DNA of 64,000 nt from Chloroflexota bacterium. GTDB taxonomy: Bacteria > Chloroflexota > Chloroflexia > Chloroheliales > Chloroheliaceae. Position 1 is the first letter of the stretch. Each line of letters opens with the position of its first letter. A model generated the notes under the pieces. That model did not search any database, was not told the origin of the DNA, and saw only the letters and a list, made by a program, of their open reading frames with translations. The stretch lies in NCBI GenBank assembly GCA_028287745.1, contig JAQBPB010000090.1:62001-126000 (forward strand). Direction: 5' to 3'. Below are positions 24,283 to 32,934 of the stretch, in pieces. The position numbers were made by a program, and so were the translations under genes.

Positions 24283-25812
24283 CTATTTATGGCTCAGATC
24301 ATACAGGTAAATAATCGAGCCGCTAGTTTCCCGGCTATCGAGCTTTTTGCCAATTGAGTCCAGGTAATATTTAAAGAATATATTCTCGTCTTCCCAGATA
24401 TGCGAAATCATCACCCAGACCCGGGGCTTCCCACGCAATTTATCCAGGTCAGCCGGGTATTTATTCCAATCATCACGCGAACCTATTCCCATAATACAGC
24501 AATCCGGTGGCAGCCCCAGTTCAGCTTTGTAATAGCGAAAGGCGGTATCGGCCCCGTAATAGACATATAGCTGGTCGCCCGGCTGGCGATTGGCCTGGTA
24601 GTAGCTGAGGACAGGCCGGATTTCTTCTTTGGTGCGCGGCACACCGACCGCCCCAAGCGCCCCGGCGGCAGGCTGGAAAAACAGTAAAACTACCAGTATC
24701 AGCCCGGCTGCCGGGAAGGAATTCCGGGTTGCTTCGCGCAGCACGACAATTCCTTCGGCAATCAAAAAAAACAGGGCCGGGAGTAAGAAAAGGACCAATC
24801 TGCCGCCGAACGAATACTTGTGTAAACCGGAAGCCAGCAGGATATAACCGAAAGGTAAAATCAAGGCCCAGAAAAGTAAGTTGTTACCTTTGTAGTAATA
24901 AACTCCGCCAACCAGGCAGCCTAAAATACCCGGACCGGCCATACCCAATGACCCCGGGTTTTCGAAAATGAAAAAAAAGTTGGTCACCAGCCAGGTCAAG
25001 TTAGCCGGGGTAAAAGGCGGCAGCGGCATAAAGAAAACATTGTGAAAATCCAGCAAGCCCTGGTTAGCGGTAGCCGCCTGGACCGAAACCAGGTAAAAAA
25101 TCAAAAAGCTAACTCCCCAGAGCCCACCGGTTAGCACCAGCCAGCCCAGTGTTTTCCAGGCGCGTCCATACAGGTTCCGCACTACCAGCACCGTCCCAAT
25201 ACCGGCCAGGATAAATGCTGCCGGGTGCGAAAACCAGATAATAATCGCGCCGGTAAGACCGGCCACCAGGGCTTTCAAAGGAGTAACCGGCCTGGTGAGG
25301 GGCAAAAATGCCCCGAGGTAGAGGGCCAGGGCCGCCGTTACGTCCCCGGAGTATTGTTTGAGTTCCGAAGAATAATAGATCAGGCTTTCGGCCAGGGCAA
25401 AAAGGCCCAGCGCGATTGGCACCGCCGGGGGCCTGATAAACCTGCGAGCGGTCAGGTAAAAAAGCGGCAGCGCGGCCAGGCCGCAAACCAGGGGCGTGAG
25501 CCTTAGCGCATATTCGTTATAGCCAAAAGCTAAAGCGGCTAATTTTACCAGCACCAGGAAGCCTACCGGGGCGGCCTGGTTGTAATCCAGGGGGTCGAAT
25601 AATTGCGGAATACTTCGCTCCCGGATAATCAGGGCGACTGCCGCCTCATCAATCCACAAGGAGCGGTTGAATAAATATTGGGCCACCCTGAGTAAGCCGC
25701 CCAGCATAATAATCGTCAGCGGCAACCGGTCTGGCGCTACCAGCAGTCTTAAACTCCGGGCCAATCGCCTCCCAGGAGTGTTCAGGGGCCTGGGCGGGCT
25801 GCAAGTGACCAA
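24283..25812 (-). CDS. GT-C fold membrane glycosyltransferase (GT39/ArnT-like)
   Basis: About 509 residues with 10-12 membrane helices. The first extracytoplasmic loop has SLWIDEAAVAL, the acidic DE pair conserved in lipid-phosphate-sugar-dependent glycosyltransferases of the PMT_2 group. YNQAAPVGFLVLVKL follows, as in that group. The C-terminal about 100 residues form a soluble domain (DQLYVYYGADTAFRYYKAEL). Such enzymes move a sugar from a polyprenyl-phosphate carrier to proteins or glycans outside the membrane. It is the last gene of a four-gene operon with a GT2 enzyme that could make the lipid-linked donor. Start uncertain (TTG at 25812 or TTG about 48 bases further in, behind GGGAGG). 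Confidence 0.78.
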   Translation of the reverse strand: MVTCSPPRPLNTPGRRLARSLRLLVAPDRLPLTIIMLGGLLRVAQYLFNRSLWIDEAAVALIIRERSIPQLFDPLDYNQAAPVGFLVLVKLAALAFGYNEYALRLTPLVCGLAALPLFYLTARRFIRPPAVPIALGLFALAESLIYYSSELKQYSGDVTAALALYLGAFLPLTRPVTPLKALVAGLTGAIIIWFSHPAAFILAGIGTVLVVRNLYGRAWKTLGWLVLTGGLWGVSFLIFYLVSVQAATANQGLLDFHNVFFMPLPPFTPANLTWLVTNFFFIFENPGSLGMAGPGILGCLVGGVYYYKGNNLLFWALILPFGYILLASGLHKYSFGGRLVLFLLPALFFLIAEGIVVLREATRNSFPAAGLILVVLLFFQPAAGALGAVGVPRTKEEIRPVLSYYQANRQPGDQLYVYYGADTAFRYYKAELGLPPDCCIMGIGSRDDWNKYPADLDKLRGKPRVWVMISHIWEDENIFFKYYLDSIGKKLDSRETSGSIIYLYDLSHK

Positions 25813-25847
25813 AATTTCACGCTCTTCCTGTAAATGCCTGTGGCCGG

Positions 25848-27503
25848 TTAACCGGCTGACTGGACCGGTTCGGGTAATTTCCGGTTGGGCTGGATAATAA
25901 GTAATTGGGCCTCTTCATCAACCCTGGCTTTGAGGGCGAACCGGGTGAACTGGATAAAAGCCCCGATAGTGATAAAGACGGCCATTAGCCAGAAGAAGGT
26001 TGCGACAGGCAGCAGGGCCGGGGGTACGATACTGGTCGCCCCTTCAAACGGCCAGAAGAAAAAGAGATTGTCCTTATAAATCCCGACACAGTTCGCCGGG
26101 GGATTATAGGTTCCGGTGAAGACTTGTCCTATATTGATAATTCGTTGTAGGATGCGGAATTCGGTGCCATACCCGCAAGTGAACTGGCGGATTTCCAGGC
26201 TGTACCAGAAAATAATTGAACATACCTGGAATAAGCAGGCCAGCCCGATCAAGCCCTGGATACCTCGCTTTACATAAATATTTAACCGGGGTGCTATTTC
26301 CAGGAAGAGCGGCACCGCCACCAGGCATAGTAGCTGCACCGGCGAAGTATGATAGCGCGCGCCCCAGGCGTCATCGCCACCCCAGAAATCAACCGTCGAA
26401 TAACCCGCCAGGTATATGCCCAGCGAAGCCGCCCCTGAAATGAGAAAGGCTTTCTTAAAATTATCCAGCTTACCGGCGTGCAGCCCAAAATGCCGGATAA
26501 GCAGGGTCAGGCCAAGCACAATCAGCAAGGGGTCATAGATAAACAGCGACTTTTCCGGCGAGAAAAGCACGTTTGTGATACCGGTCAGGGGCGACAGGTT
26601 GTAGGGCCAGCCCGGCGGAATATATCCTCCGTCCGGGTAATAGATAAATTCCCCGGTATTTACCTGTTCGGCCAGTACAGAAGTATAATTCGAGGTAAAA
26701 CTGCCAAACCTCTTATACTGGAATAGCCGGTCTATCAGGAAATAGAAGCCTACCACCCCGCCAAAGGTCACCCCAAACCGGATAAATCTTTGAATGGTAG
26801 CTCTACTGAAAACCGGTTTTTCTTGCCAGAACAGGAGCAAGCCTGTAAATATAGCAGCCGCCAGGATATCGGCAAACGTGGTAATCCTGAATAAGAGCAA
26901 GGTTCCAAACAGGGCCGACCCGATAAATAAAAAGAGGAATCGCCGGTATTTGACCCATTTTAGCAGCATGTAATAGCCGCAAATATTCAGGAAGATAAGC
27001 TGGCTGTTTTCCTGGTGTATCTGCGAATAGTGCAAAAAGGTCGTCCCAAAATAGAAAAATAAGGCGCCTAAAAGCGATACCCGCAGGCCGAAACTTAACT
27101 CGGTCAGCAGTAGAAAGGCAATGGCTACCGTCATTGCGCTCAGGAGCGGGAATGTCAGGTTCAGGACGATTGTTTGCCGGATATTTTCTTTCGTATCGGC
27201 GTTCTCAACGTTGAGAAAGTTGAGGGTGTGCCAGGCTACAAAGTCAGCCGGGGCCAAAAGCACGCTTTCGCCCATTCCGTACCAGTAATACTGCCCGCCG
27301 TTAACGCCTTTAAGGTAGTGATTTCCCACAAAGTCTACGTACCAGATCGGGGGCGCACCTGATGTAATCGCCTGGGTTACCTGGTACCGTCGGGCGGTAT
27401 CCACCGTTTGAAACAGTGTTTCGTGGATTAGCATTGTAAAAACGAAAGTCAGGCCGAACAGGATGAAAGCAATACGTTTTTTGGTGAGTGTCATTTTTGG
27501 CAA
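25848..27503 (-). CDS. Polytopic membrane protein, probably GT-C glycosyltransferase
   Basis: About 551 residues with 11-13 predicted helices. The first loop reads TVDTARRYQVTQAI and then GQYYWYGMGESVLLAPADF, with charged residues after the first helix as in GT-C enzymes, though the standard DE pair is less clear. The pattern is common in uncharacterised membrane proteins of Chloroflexota glycan operons. It lies 35 bases before the ArnT-like gene and 28 bases behind a methyltransferase. Start either TTG at 27503 or the ATG at 27494. Confidence 0.68.
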   Translation of the reverse strand: MPKMTLTKKRIAFILFGLTFVFTMLIHETLFQTVDTARRYQVTQAITSGAPPIWYVDFVGNHYLKGVNGGQYYWYGMGESVLLAPADFVAWHTLNFLNVENADTKENIRQTIVLNLTFPLLSAMTVAIAFLLLTELSFGLRVSLLGALFFYFGTTFLHYSQIHQENSQLIFLNICGYYMLLKWVKYRRFLFLFIGSALFGTLLLFRITTFADILAAAIFTGLLLFWQEKPVFSRATIQRFIRFGVTFGGVVGFYFLIDRLFQYKRFGSFTSNYTSVLAEQVNTGEFIYYPDGGYIPPGWPYNLSPLTGITNVLFSPEKSLFIYDPLLIVLGLTLLIRHFGLHAGKLDNFKKAFLISGAASLGIYLAGYSTVDFWGGDDAWGARYHTSPVQLLCLVAVPLFLEIAPRLNIYVKRGIQGLIGLACLFQVCSIIFWYSLEIRQFTCGYGTEFRILQRIINIGQVFTGTYNPPANCVGIYKDNLFFFWPFEGATSIVPPALLPVATFFWLMAVFITIGAFIQFTRFALKARVDEEAQLLIIQPNRKLPEPVQSAG

Positions 27504-27531
27504 ATACCCTTTATCAGTTTTCTGGCCTGCT

Positions 27532-28269
27532 TTATTGTGCCTGATTGTTCTGAAAATCGTCCTTTATAGACCCATAGCCAATAAGGTTGGAGGGCAGACC
27601 CAGCAAGCGGTGCTGGTGCAACTTGACCGCCGCCTGTCCGGGAAAGAGCTTTAGAAAGGTGCCCGGTGAGAGCAGGTTTAAGTTTTCGGTGGATGCCCAG
27701 AAGTTCATTCCAAGCTTGCGCAGCACTGCCTGGTGGGCCGGTTGCGGAAGCCAGTGCAGCAGGGGCAGGAAAGTGTGCATTTCTACCGGGAACTGCCGGT
27801 TGGGCGTAGTAATAAAAAAGTGGCGGCTCACTCTTAAAAGTTCGTCTATAAAAATCTTCTGGCTGGCCCGGTCCCCGACATGTTCCAGCACCGCCGAGCA
27901 AAAGACAATATCAAAAGTCTTGTCGGCAAAGGGCAGTTCCAGGCCGCCGGTCTGAATAAAGCGCAGGCCGGGATACTGTTTCTCCAGGAAAGAAGCATCC
28001 TCGATGCTGGTCGCCGTAATTTTATCTTTATAGGGGTAGAATTGTTCAAAAAAATTGGAGTCTTTTAAACTACGGTCAGGCGTAACGCCAACATCTAGGA
28101 CAGTTGCGCCGGGTGTTACCGGCATAACCCGCCTAAAATAGTCGAACATGCGCTTTCTGGCCCGGTAAGCCACTTCCGTGGCGGCTTTGCGCAGGGGATG
28201 AGTCGATGAGAAGTAATCTACAGGTTCAGGTTGTTTTTCCTCTTGTACATCATGGGCCGGATTTCTCAC
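27532..28269 (-). CDS. Class I SAM-dependent methyltransferase
   Basis: This 245-residue protein has the SAM-binding motif I in TVLDVGVTPDRS, where the usual GxGxG is replaced by GVTPD. The acidic motif II position is followed by LPFADKTFDIVFCSAVLEHV, the classical methyltransferase-11 motif. HFFITTPNRQFPVEMH near residue 150 is typical of methyltransferases in glycan clusters. The ATG overlaps the stop codon of the upstream GT2 gene by four bases (ATGA), so the two are translationally coupled. It probably methylates a lipid-linked or surface sugar. Confidence 0.87.
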   Translation of the reverse strand: MRNPAHDVQEEKQPEPVDYFSSTHPLRKAATEVAYRARKRMFDYFRRVMPVTPGATVLDVGVTPDRSLKDSNFFEQFYPYKDKITATSIEDASFLEKQYPGLRFIQTGGLELPFADKTFDIVFCSAVLEHVGDRASQKIFIDELLRVSRHFFITTPNRQFPVEMHTFLPLLHWLPQPAHQAVLRKLGMNFWASTENLNLLSPGTFLKLFPGQAAVKLHQHRLLGLPSNLIGYGSIKDDFQNNQAQ

Positions 28270-29441
28270 TTGAACTTAACTCCTAGAATAGCCAGAATAA
28301 AACCGGCAAAGCTCGCCTGGACGCCCAGGCCCACCGCCGTTATGCCGGGAATAATTATCCGTAAGCTATCCGGGTAGGATAACCGGCCAAAACCGGCCGC
28401 CTTCCAGACCAGCAGGGCATAGATAATCAGGCCAATCCCGCTAAATATAAACAATATTCCTATAGCAATGCCACACTCGGCGGGCTTCCCATCCAGCAGT
28501 TTCTTTATGGCAGGGTCCGGCGGCAGTAGCCCGACACTGGTAGAATACGCCCTGGCAAAGACATACATAACCGTAACCTGAAAGCCGACGATTATCGCCA
28601 GGCTACTCAACAACAATGTATTGGTATCAAAAGTCACCGTACCCAGCGTGAGCGGTCCGGGCAGCAAGGCCAGAAAGCCCAGTAAACCCACCACGAACAA
28701 GAATATTCCGGGGTAGAGAAACAGCCAGCGCGGGCTGTACAGCAGTAAAAAGCGCAGGTGCCGCCAGCCGTCCCGCCAGCTTCGCAAATGCGGCTTGCGC
28801 GAACGTTTATCGGGACTCAGCGTTACCGGAACCTGGCTGACTTTGTAATCGGCCAGGGTGGCCTTGACCACCATTTCCGAGGCAAATTCCATCCCGGTAG
28901 TTCGTAAATTCAAGGCCCGTATAGCATCCGCCCGGAAGGCCCGCAGCCCGCAGTGGAAATCGTCAATCGGCGCTTTGAAGAAGAGCTTTCCGATGCCGGT
29001 CAGGACCGGGTTTCCGACCCGGCGGTGCAGCCAGGGCATCGCGCCCGGTTTAATCAGGCCGCCCCCTTTCGGCATCCTGCAACCCATCACCAGGTCATCC
29101 CCGGTGCGCAGGTGGCTCATGAAGCGGTCCAGCTCTTTAAAATTATAGCTGCCGTCAGCATCGCCCATCAGGATATAGGAGCCGCTGGCCCTGGCGATGC
29201 CGCCCTGCAGTGCGCTGCCGTAACCTTTTTCGGGAATTGTTACCACGGTAGCCCCGGCCAGTTCCGCCAGGACTTGCGAACCGTCGGTGCTGCCGTTATC
29301 GGCCACAATAATTTCCCCGGCTATTCCGGCTTCCTGCAGAGCTTCCCGGGCTTCAATAACACAGGCGGTGATAGTCTCCGCTTCATTAAGGCAGGGAATT
29401 ACAATCGAAACTTCTAAATCAGCTACTAAGGTTTCCACCAT
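28266..29441 (-). CDS. Family 2 glycosyltransferase, DPM1/polyprenyl-phosphate type
   Basis: About 391 residues. The GT-A domain (residues 10-240) has SIVIPCLNEAETI, IIVADNGSTDGS and the metal-binding DADGSYNF. DDFHCGLRAFRADAI follows, typical of dolichol-phosphate mannose synthase-like enzymes. The C-terminal part has four membrane helices. Such enzymes transfer a sugar from a nucleotide to undecaprenyl phosphate, feeding GT-C transferases like those encoded downstream. It is the first gene of the four-gene glycan operon. Confidence 0.92.
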   Translation of the reverse strand: MVETLVADLEVSIVIPCLNEAETITACVIEAREALQEAGIAGEIIVADNGSTDGSQVLAELAGATVVTIPEKGYGSALQGGIARASGSYILMGDADGSYNFKELDRFMSHLRTGDDLVMGCRMPKGGGLIKPGAMPWLHRRVGNPVLTGIGKLFFKAPIDDFHCGLRAFRADAIRALNLRTTGMEFASEMVVKATLADYKVSQVPVTLSPDKRSRKPHLRSWRDGWRHLRFLLLYSPRWLFLYPGIFLFVVGLLGFLALLPGPLTLGTVTFDTNTLLLSSLAIIVGFQVTVMYVFARAYSTSVGLLPPDPAIKKLLDGKPAECGIAIGILFIFSGIGLIIYALLVWKAAGFGRLSYPDSLRIIIPGITAVGLGVQASFAGFILAILGVKFK

Positions 29442-29674
29442 AAAAGCCCTTATTCCGGAATATTTATACTCGACTTTAAACTGTAGTGCGCAGGGGACCG
29501 TTTTACCTGTATCTGTTTAGGATAATTAAAATGGTATGTTATTCCGGGGATAGTGTCAATAAACCTTTGGTACTACTGCTGTGGGTAGAATAAGGTTTTA
29601 TAAATTTGCCTTGCGAGAGCTAAAAAGGTTAAACTTATACATTATTTTGTTAGTTAGTAGAAGGGGAAACTCCT

Positions 29675-30139
29675 TTGAAAGTAACCTTAGTAGCTAGCGC
29701 GCTGCTTGAAAATGCCGGGAAATATTTACTGGTCCAGCAAGCCCGCAGCCGCCGCCAGCCGGGTAAATGGGGTCCGCCGGGCGGCAAACCGGAGCAAGGC
29801 GAAGACTTGCAGGCGGCGGCTTTGCGGGAGACGCTTGAGGAAACCGGCTTGCTGGCCGAGCTTACCGGGTTTGTCGGGGTGCTTCGCAGCGGCCACCGGG
29901 ACGACCCGAACCTGTTCGTCTGCTTTGCCGCCCGCCTGTTGCCGGGCCAGGATGCTCATAATTTAAAGTTGCTGGAAGGGGAAATTTCAGGTGGGCGCTG
30001 GCTGGACCTGGCCGAAATCGAAGCCGATACCGTAACTTTACGGTCCGCCCCTTTCAAAAAGCTTTACCGGCGTTTGAGTGAGGGCCAGGTCTACCCGTTG
30101 GAACTGGTTCTGCATGAAATCCTGGACCAGGCCGGTTAA
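29675..30139 (+). CDS. NUDIX hydrolase
   Basis: This 154-residue protein carries a complete Nudix box, from GKPEQGED to LRETLEETGL (G-x5-E-x7-R-E-x2-E-E-x-G-L), at about residues 37-60. It hydrolyses a nucleoside diphosphate linked to another group; the substrate is unknown. The start is TTG at 29675 with GGGG eight bases upstream. Its 3' end overlaps the convergent recR gene by four bases. Confidence 0.92.
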   Translation: MKVTLVASALLENAGKYLLVQQARSRRQPGKWGPPGGKPEQGEDLQAAALRETLEETGLLAELTGFVGVLRSGHRDDPNLFVCFAARLLPGQDAHNLKLLEGEISGGRWLDLAEIEADTVTLRSAPFKKLYRRLSEGQVYPLELVLHEILDQAG

Positions 30140-30735
30140 ATTAACCGGCGGCCTTTCAGGGCGTTGGACAGGGTTACTTCGTCGGCATATTCCAGGTCGC
30201 CGCCGACCGGTAGGCCGGTCGCCAGGGTTGAAATAGTCGCGCCTAGTGGCACCAGAAGCCGGTTAATGTAGTTGGCGGTGGCCCGGCCTTCCACATTCGG
30301 GTTCATTGCCAGGATTACTTCGTTGATGTCGTTTAACTTGACCCGGTCCACCAGTTCGCGGATACGCAAGTCGTCGGCCATAATCCCGTTTATCGGGTCA
30401 ATATGGCCGTGCAGGACGTGATAAAGCCCATTAAACTCATGGGTCTTTTCAAGCGCAACCACGTCCAGCGGTTCCTCGACCACGCACAAAAGCGTCCTGT
30501 CGCGGTCGCGGCTGGCGCAGACCGGGCAGGGGTCTTGCTCGGTCAGGTTGAAACATTCCGAACAATAAACAATCTTTTCTTTTACATCTATAATCGCCTG
30601 GGCCAGCGCTTCGGCGTTATCTTTAGAGCCACGCAGGATATAAAAAGCCAACCGTGAGGCGGTCTTGGGGCCAATCGTGGGCAGCTTATTTAATTCATCA
30701 ATCAACCGGGATACCGGCTCGGCAGTTACCTTCAT
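30136..30735 (-). CDS. recR: Recombination mediator protein RecR
   Basis: This 199-residue protein has the normal RecR length. In order it shows the helix-hairpin-helix (LPTIGPKTASRLAFYIL), the four-cysteine zinc finger (C58, C61, C70, C73), and the Toprim domain starting LLCVVEEPLDVVALE with EVILAMNPNVEGRAT. The C-terminal GGDLEYADEVTL completes the family pattern. With RecF/RecO it loads RecA onto gapped DNA. The ATG at 30735 is chosen because GAGAGAAAG precedes it and the family starts there; the frame is open upstream to 30819. The usual partners dnaX and ybaB are not adjacent. Confidence 0.97.
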   Translation of the reverse strand: MKVTAEPVSRLIDELNKLPTIGPKTASRLAFYILRGSKDNAEALAQAIIDVKEKIVYCSECFNLTEQDPCPVCASRDRDRTLLCVVEEPLDVVALEKTHEFNGLYHVLHGHIDPINGIMADDLRIRELVDRVKLNDINEVILAMNPNVEGRATANYINRLLVPLGATISTLATGLPVGGDLEYADEVTLSNALKGRRLI

Positions 30736-30831
30736 TTGTTGTCTTTCTCTCCATACTTTTTTATAAAATATCGGCGTATTTAGCGATTCGAGCCGCATTT
30801 CGTAGCTGGTTTGATACACCTATTATACAGG

Positions 30832-30870
30832 AAAAAAGACCGGACCCTGCTTAAAAGGCCCGGTCTTTTT
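30832..30870. terminator. Bidirectional-type intrinsic terminator
   Basis: AAAAAGACCGG and CCGGTCTTTTT arms with a short loop and T run. It ends the GH13 gene and separates it from recR. Confidence 0.9.
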
Positions 30871-30927
30871 ATTGTGCTACTCAAATCAAACTAATTGCTA
30901 ACGCGCGCTCCTGGCCGGATTTTAAGG

Positions 30928-32616
30928 TTAGCCTTCGACCAGTTCGGCCACCACGATTTCGAAAGGTTTCAGGTTAAGCCCATCGAGCGCCAACGTTTGC
31001 TCCTGGCGGTCCTCGTTGGAGAAAAGCAGCCGGGCCTGGTTGACCTCGAGTTCAAAGATAACCGCCTGCTCCTGGTCCGAAAAGTTAAGGACTACCAGGC
31101 AGGTCTTGTCCGTACCCGCTTCGTGGCGCAGAAAGGCAAAGTAATCCTCACTGTGCGGGTTCAGGGCCAGGTATTCGCCGCCTACCAGGGCCGGGGTATT
31201 CCGGCGCAACCGCAGCATCTCACGGTAGAAGTTGAGCAGCGAGTCAGGGTCGTCCTGCTGGGTGGCGGCATTTACCCCTGTTGCGTAATTGGGGTTAACC
31301 GGCAGCCAGGTTTCCACTCCTGGCGGGCTGAAGCCGCTGTTCGGGTCGTTGTTCCACTGGAACGGGGTCCGGCAGCGGTCGCGGGTACTGGCAGCTACCT
31401 TATTAAAGGCTTCTTCCGGCGGCATACCCAGTCTCTCGGTGAACACCTGGTACCGGAAAGTTGCGGCGGTGTCCCGCAACTGGCTTACATTGTCCAGTAT
31501 CAGGTCGCTCATGCCAATTTCCTCGCCATTATAGAGAAATGGCGTGCCTTTAAGGGTCAGCATCAGGGCCAGGTGCAGCCGGGCCAGGGCCGCGTCGTGT
31601 TCCCCATCGCCATAGCGGCTCCACACGCGGGAGGTGTCGTGGTTGCCAAGGGTGTTGCAGGGCCAGGCTCCCGGCGGCAAATCCGCCAGCCGGATAGCCT
31701 GGTTGGCCCGGATATGTTCAGGGGTCAACCGTTCGGTTTCCATGAGCGGGAAATTGAACACCAGGTGCAATTCATCGTCACCCGTGCCGTGATAGGCCAC
31801 GTTATCGTCTTCACCGACCAGCACCCGGTCCCCAGGATATTCGTCCACCAGCCCGCGCAATTCTTGCATCAGGTCGTGCAGGCCCGGTTGATGGGTCTGG
31901 AAGCGCATCAGTTGTTCGTATTGCGACCTGTTTAGCTTGATATTGAGCAGTTCGGCCGGTGTGAGCGGCAGGGTATGGTCAGGCAAATCATGGTGTTCGT
32001 AGATTGTAGCGATAGCATCCAGCCGGAAACCGTCCACGCCCATATCGAGCCAGAAACGGACAGCCTCCCACATGGCCTGTTTGACTTCCGGGTTGTGCCA
32101 GTTGAGGTCCGGCTGCTCTTTTAGAAAGGCGTGGTAATAGTACTGGCCGGTCTTCGGGTCGAGTTCCCAGGCTGAACCGCTAAAGATTGAGGTCCAGTTA
32201 TTCGGCGGGCCGCCGTCTTTACCGTCCTTCCAGACGTACCAATCGCGTTTAGGATTATCCAGGTTGGAGCTGGATTCTATGAACCAGGGATGCAGATGTG
32301 AGGTGTGGTTCAGTACCAGGTCGAGGACGACCCGGATATCGCGGTGGTGCGCTTCTTCCAGGAAGTGTTTGAAGTCTTCAAGCGTGCCGTACTCCGGCCC
32401 GACCCCGGTATAGTCGGAAATATCGTACCCGCAGTCCAGATAAGGCGAGGGATAATGGGGAGAAAGCCAGACCGCGTCCACTCCCAGCTCGCGCAGGTAG
32501 TCCAGCCTGGCGCTCATTCCCGGAAAATCGCCTATGCCGTCACTATTGCCATCGGCGAAACTGCGCGGATAAATTTGATAAAATACGGCTTTCTGCCACC
32601 ATTTCAGTGTATTCAT
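30928..32616 (-). CDS. GH13 alpha-glucosidase (oligo-1,6-glucosidase type)
   Basis: This 562-residue enzyme has a (beta/alpha)8 barrel with all conserved regions: region I DLVLNHTSH, region II DGFRLDAIA (nucleophile Asp), region III LVGEDDN (acid/base Glu) and region IV LGNHDTSR (transition-state Asp). The start WWQKAVFYQIYPRSFADGNS is diagnostic. It probably releases glucose from isomaltose, sucrose or malto-oligosaccharides in the cytoplasm, and would finish products of the debranching enzymes at 2-10 kb. The ATG at 32616 is supported by AAGGAG seven bases upstream; the frame is open to 32679. It is a single gene with its own terminator. Confidence 0.95.
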   Translation of the reverse strand: MNTLKWWQKAVFYQIYPRSFADGNSDGIGDFPGMSARLDYLRELGVDAVWLSPHYPSPYLDCGYDISDYTGVGPEYGTLEDFKHFLEEAHHRDIRVVLDLVLNHTSHLHPWFIESSSNLDNPKRDWYVWKDGKDGGPPNNWTSIFSGSAWELDPKTGQYYYHAFLKEQPDLNWHNPEVKQAMWEAVRFWLDMGVDGFRLDAIATIYEHHDLPDHTLPLTPAELLNIKLNRSQYEQLMRFQTHQPGLHDLMQELRGLVDEYPGDRVLVGEDDNVAYHGTGDDELHLVFNFPLMETERLTPEHIRANQAIRLADLPPGAWPCNTLGNHDTSRVWSRYGDGEHDAALARLHLALMLTLKGTPFLYNGEEIGMSDLILDNVSQLRDTAATFRYQVFTERLGMPPEEAFNKVAASTRDRCRTPFQWNNDPNSGFSPPGVETWLPVNPNYATGVNAATQQDDPDSLLNFYREMLRLRRNTPALVGGEYLALNPHSEDYFAFLRHEAGTDKTCLVVLNFSDQEQAVIFELEVNQARLLFSNEDRQEQTLALDGLNLKPFEIVVAELVEG

Positions 32617-32934
32617 TAACTCGCTCCTTGATGCAAAATCAAACACAACCCGGTTCCTGACAATTGCAGATAAATTCATAAGTATTTTTCAAATAACTGC
32701 TACTTTGATTTGCCAGTATAGGTGAATGCCTGAAGCAGCGTCAATTTGGGCTTCAAGATAAGCTAACCGCCGGGGCATTAACCCGGCTTTGGCCCGCAGT
32801 ACCGGACCTGGCGTAATCACACATCCTTTACCGGTTGCTAATTCGTTGCCAATCCTATATTTCCGCCTTTCGTTTATAATAGAGGCGGTCTTTATGGAAA
32901 TTGTACAGGCTGCACCATTAGAGGGATTATTTAA
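32617..32934. promoter_or_regulatory. Divergent intergenic region between GH13 and carotene desaturase genes
   Basis: 318 bases without a gene. A TATAAT (32875-32880) lies 54 bases before the desaturase start, but no good -35 stands 16-18 bases ahead. TTGCCA at 32846 is 23 bases away. No operator palindrome was seen. Confidence 0.35.

Noticed and set aside
30895..31935. 346-codon plus-strand frame opposite the GH13 gene
   Set aside because: The minus strand carries all GH13 catalytic regions; the plus frame has no domain and the composition of an antisense shadow.
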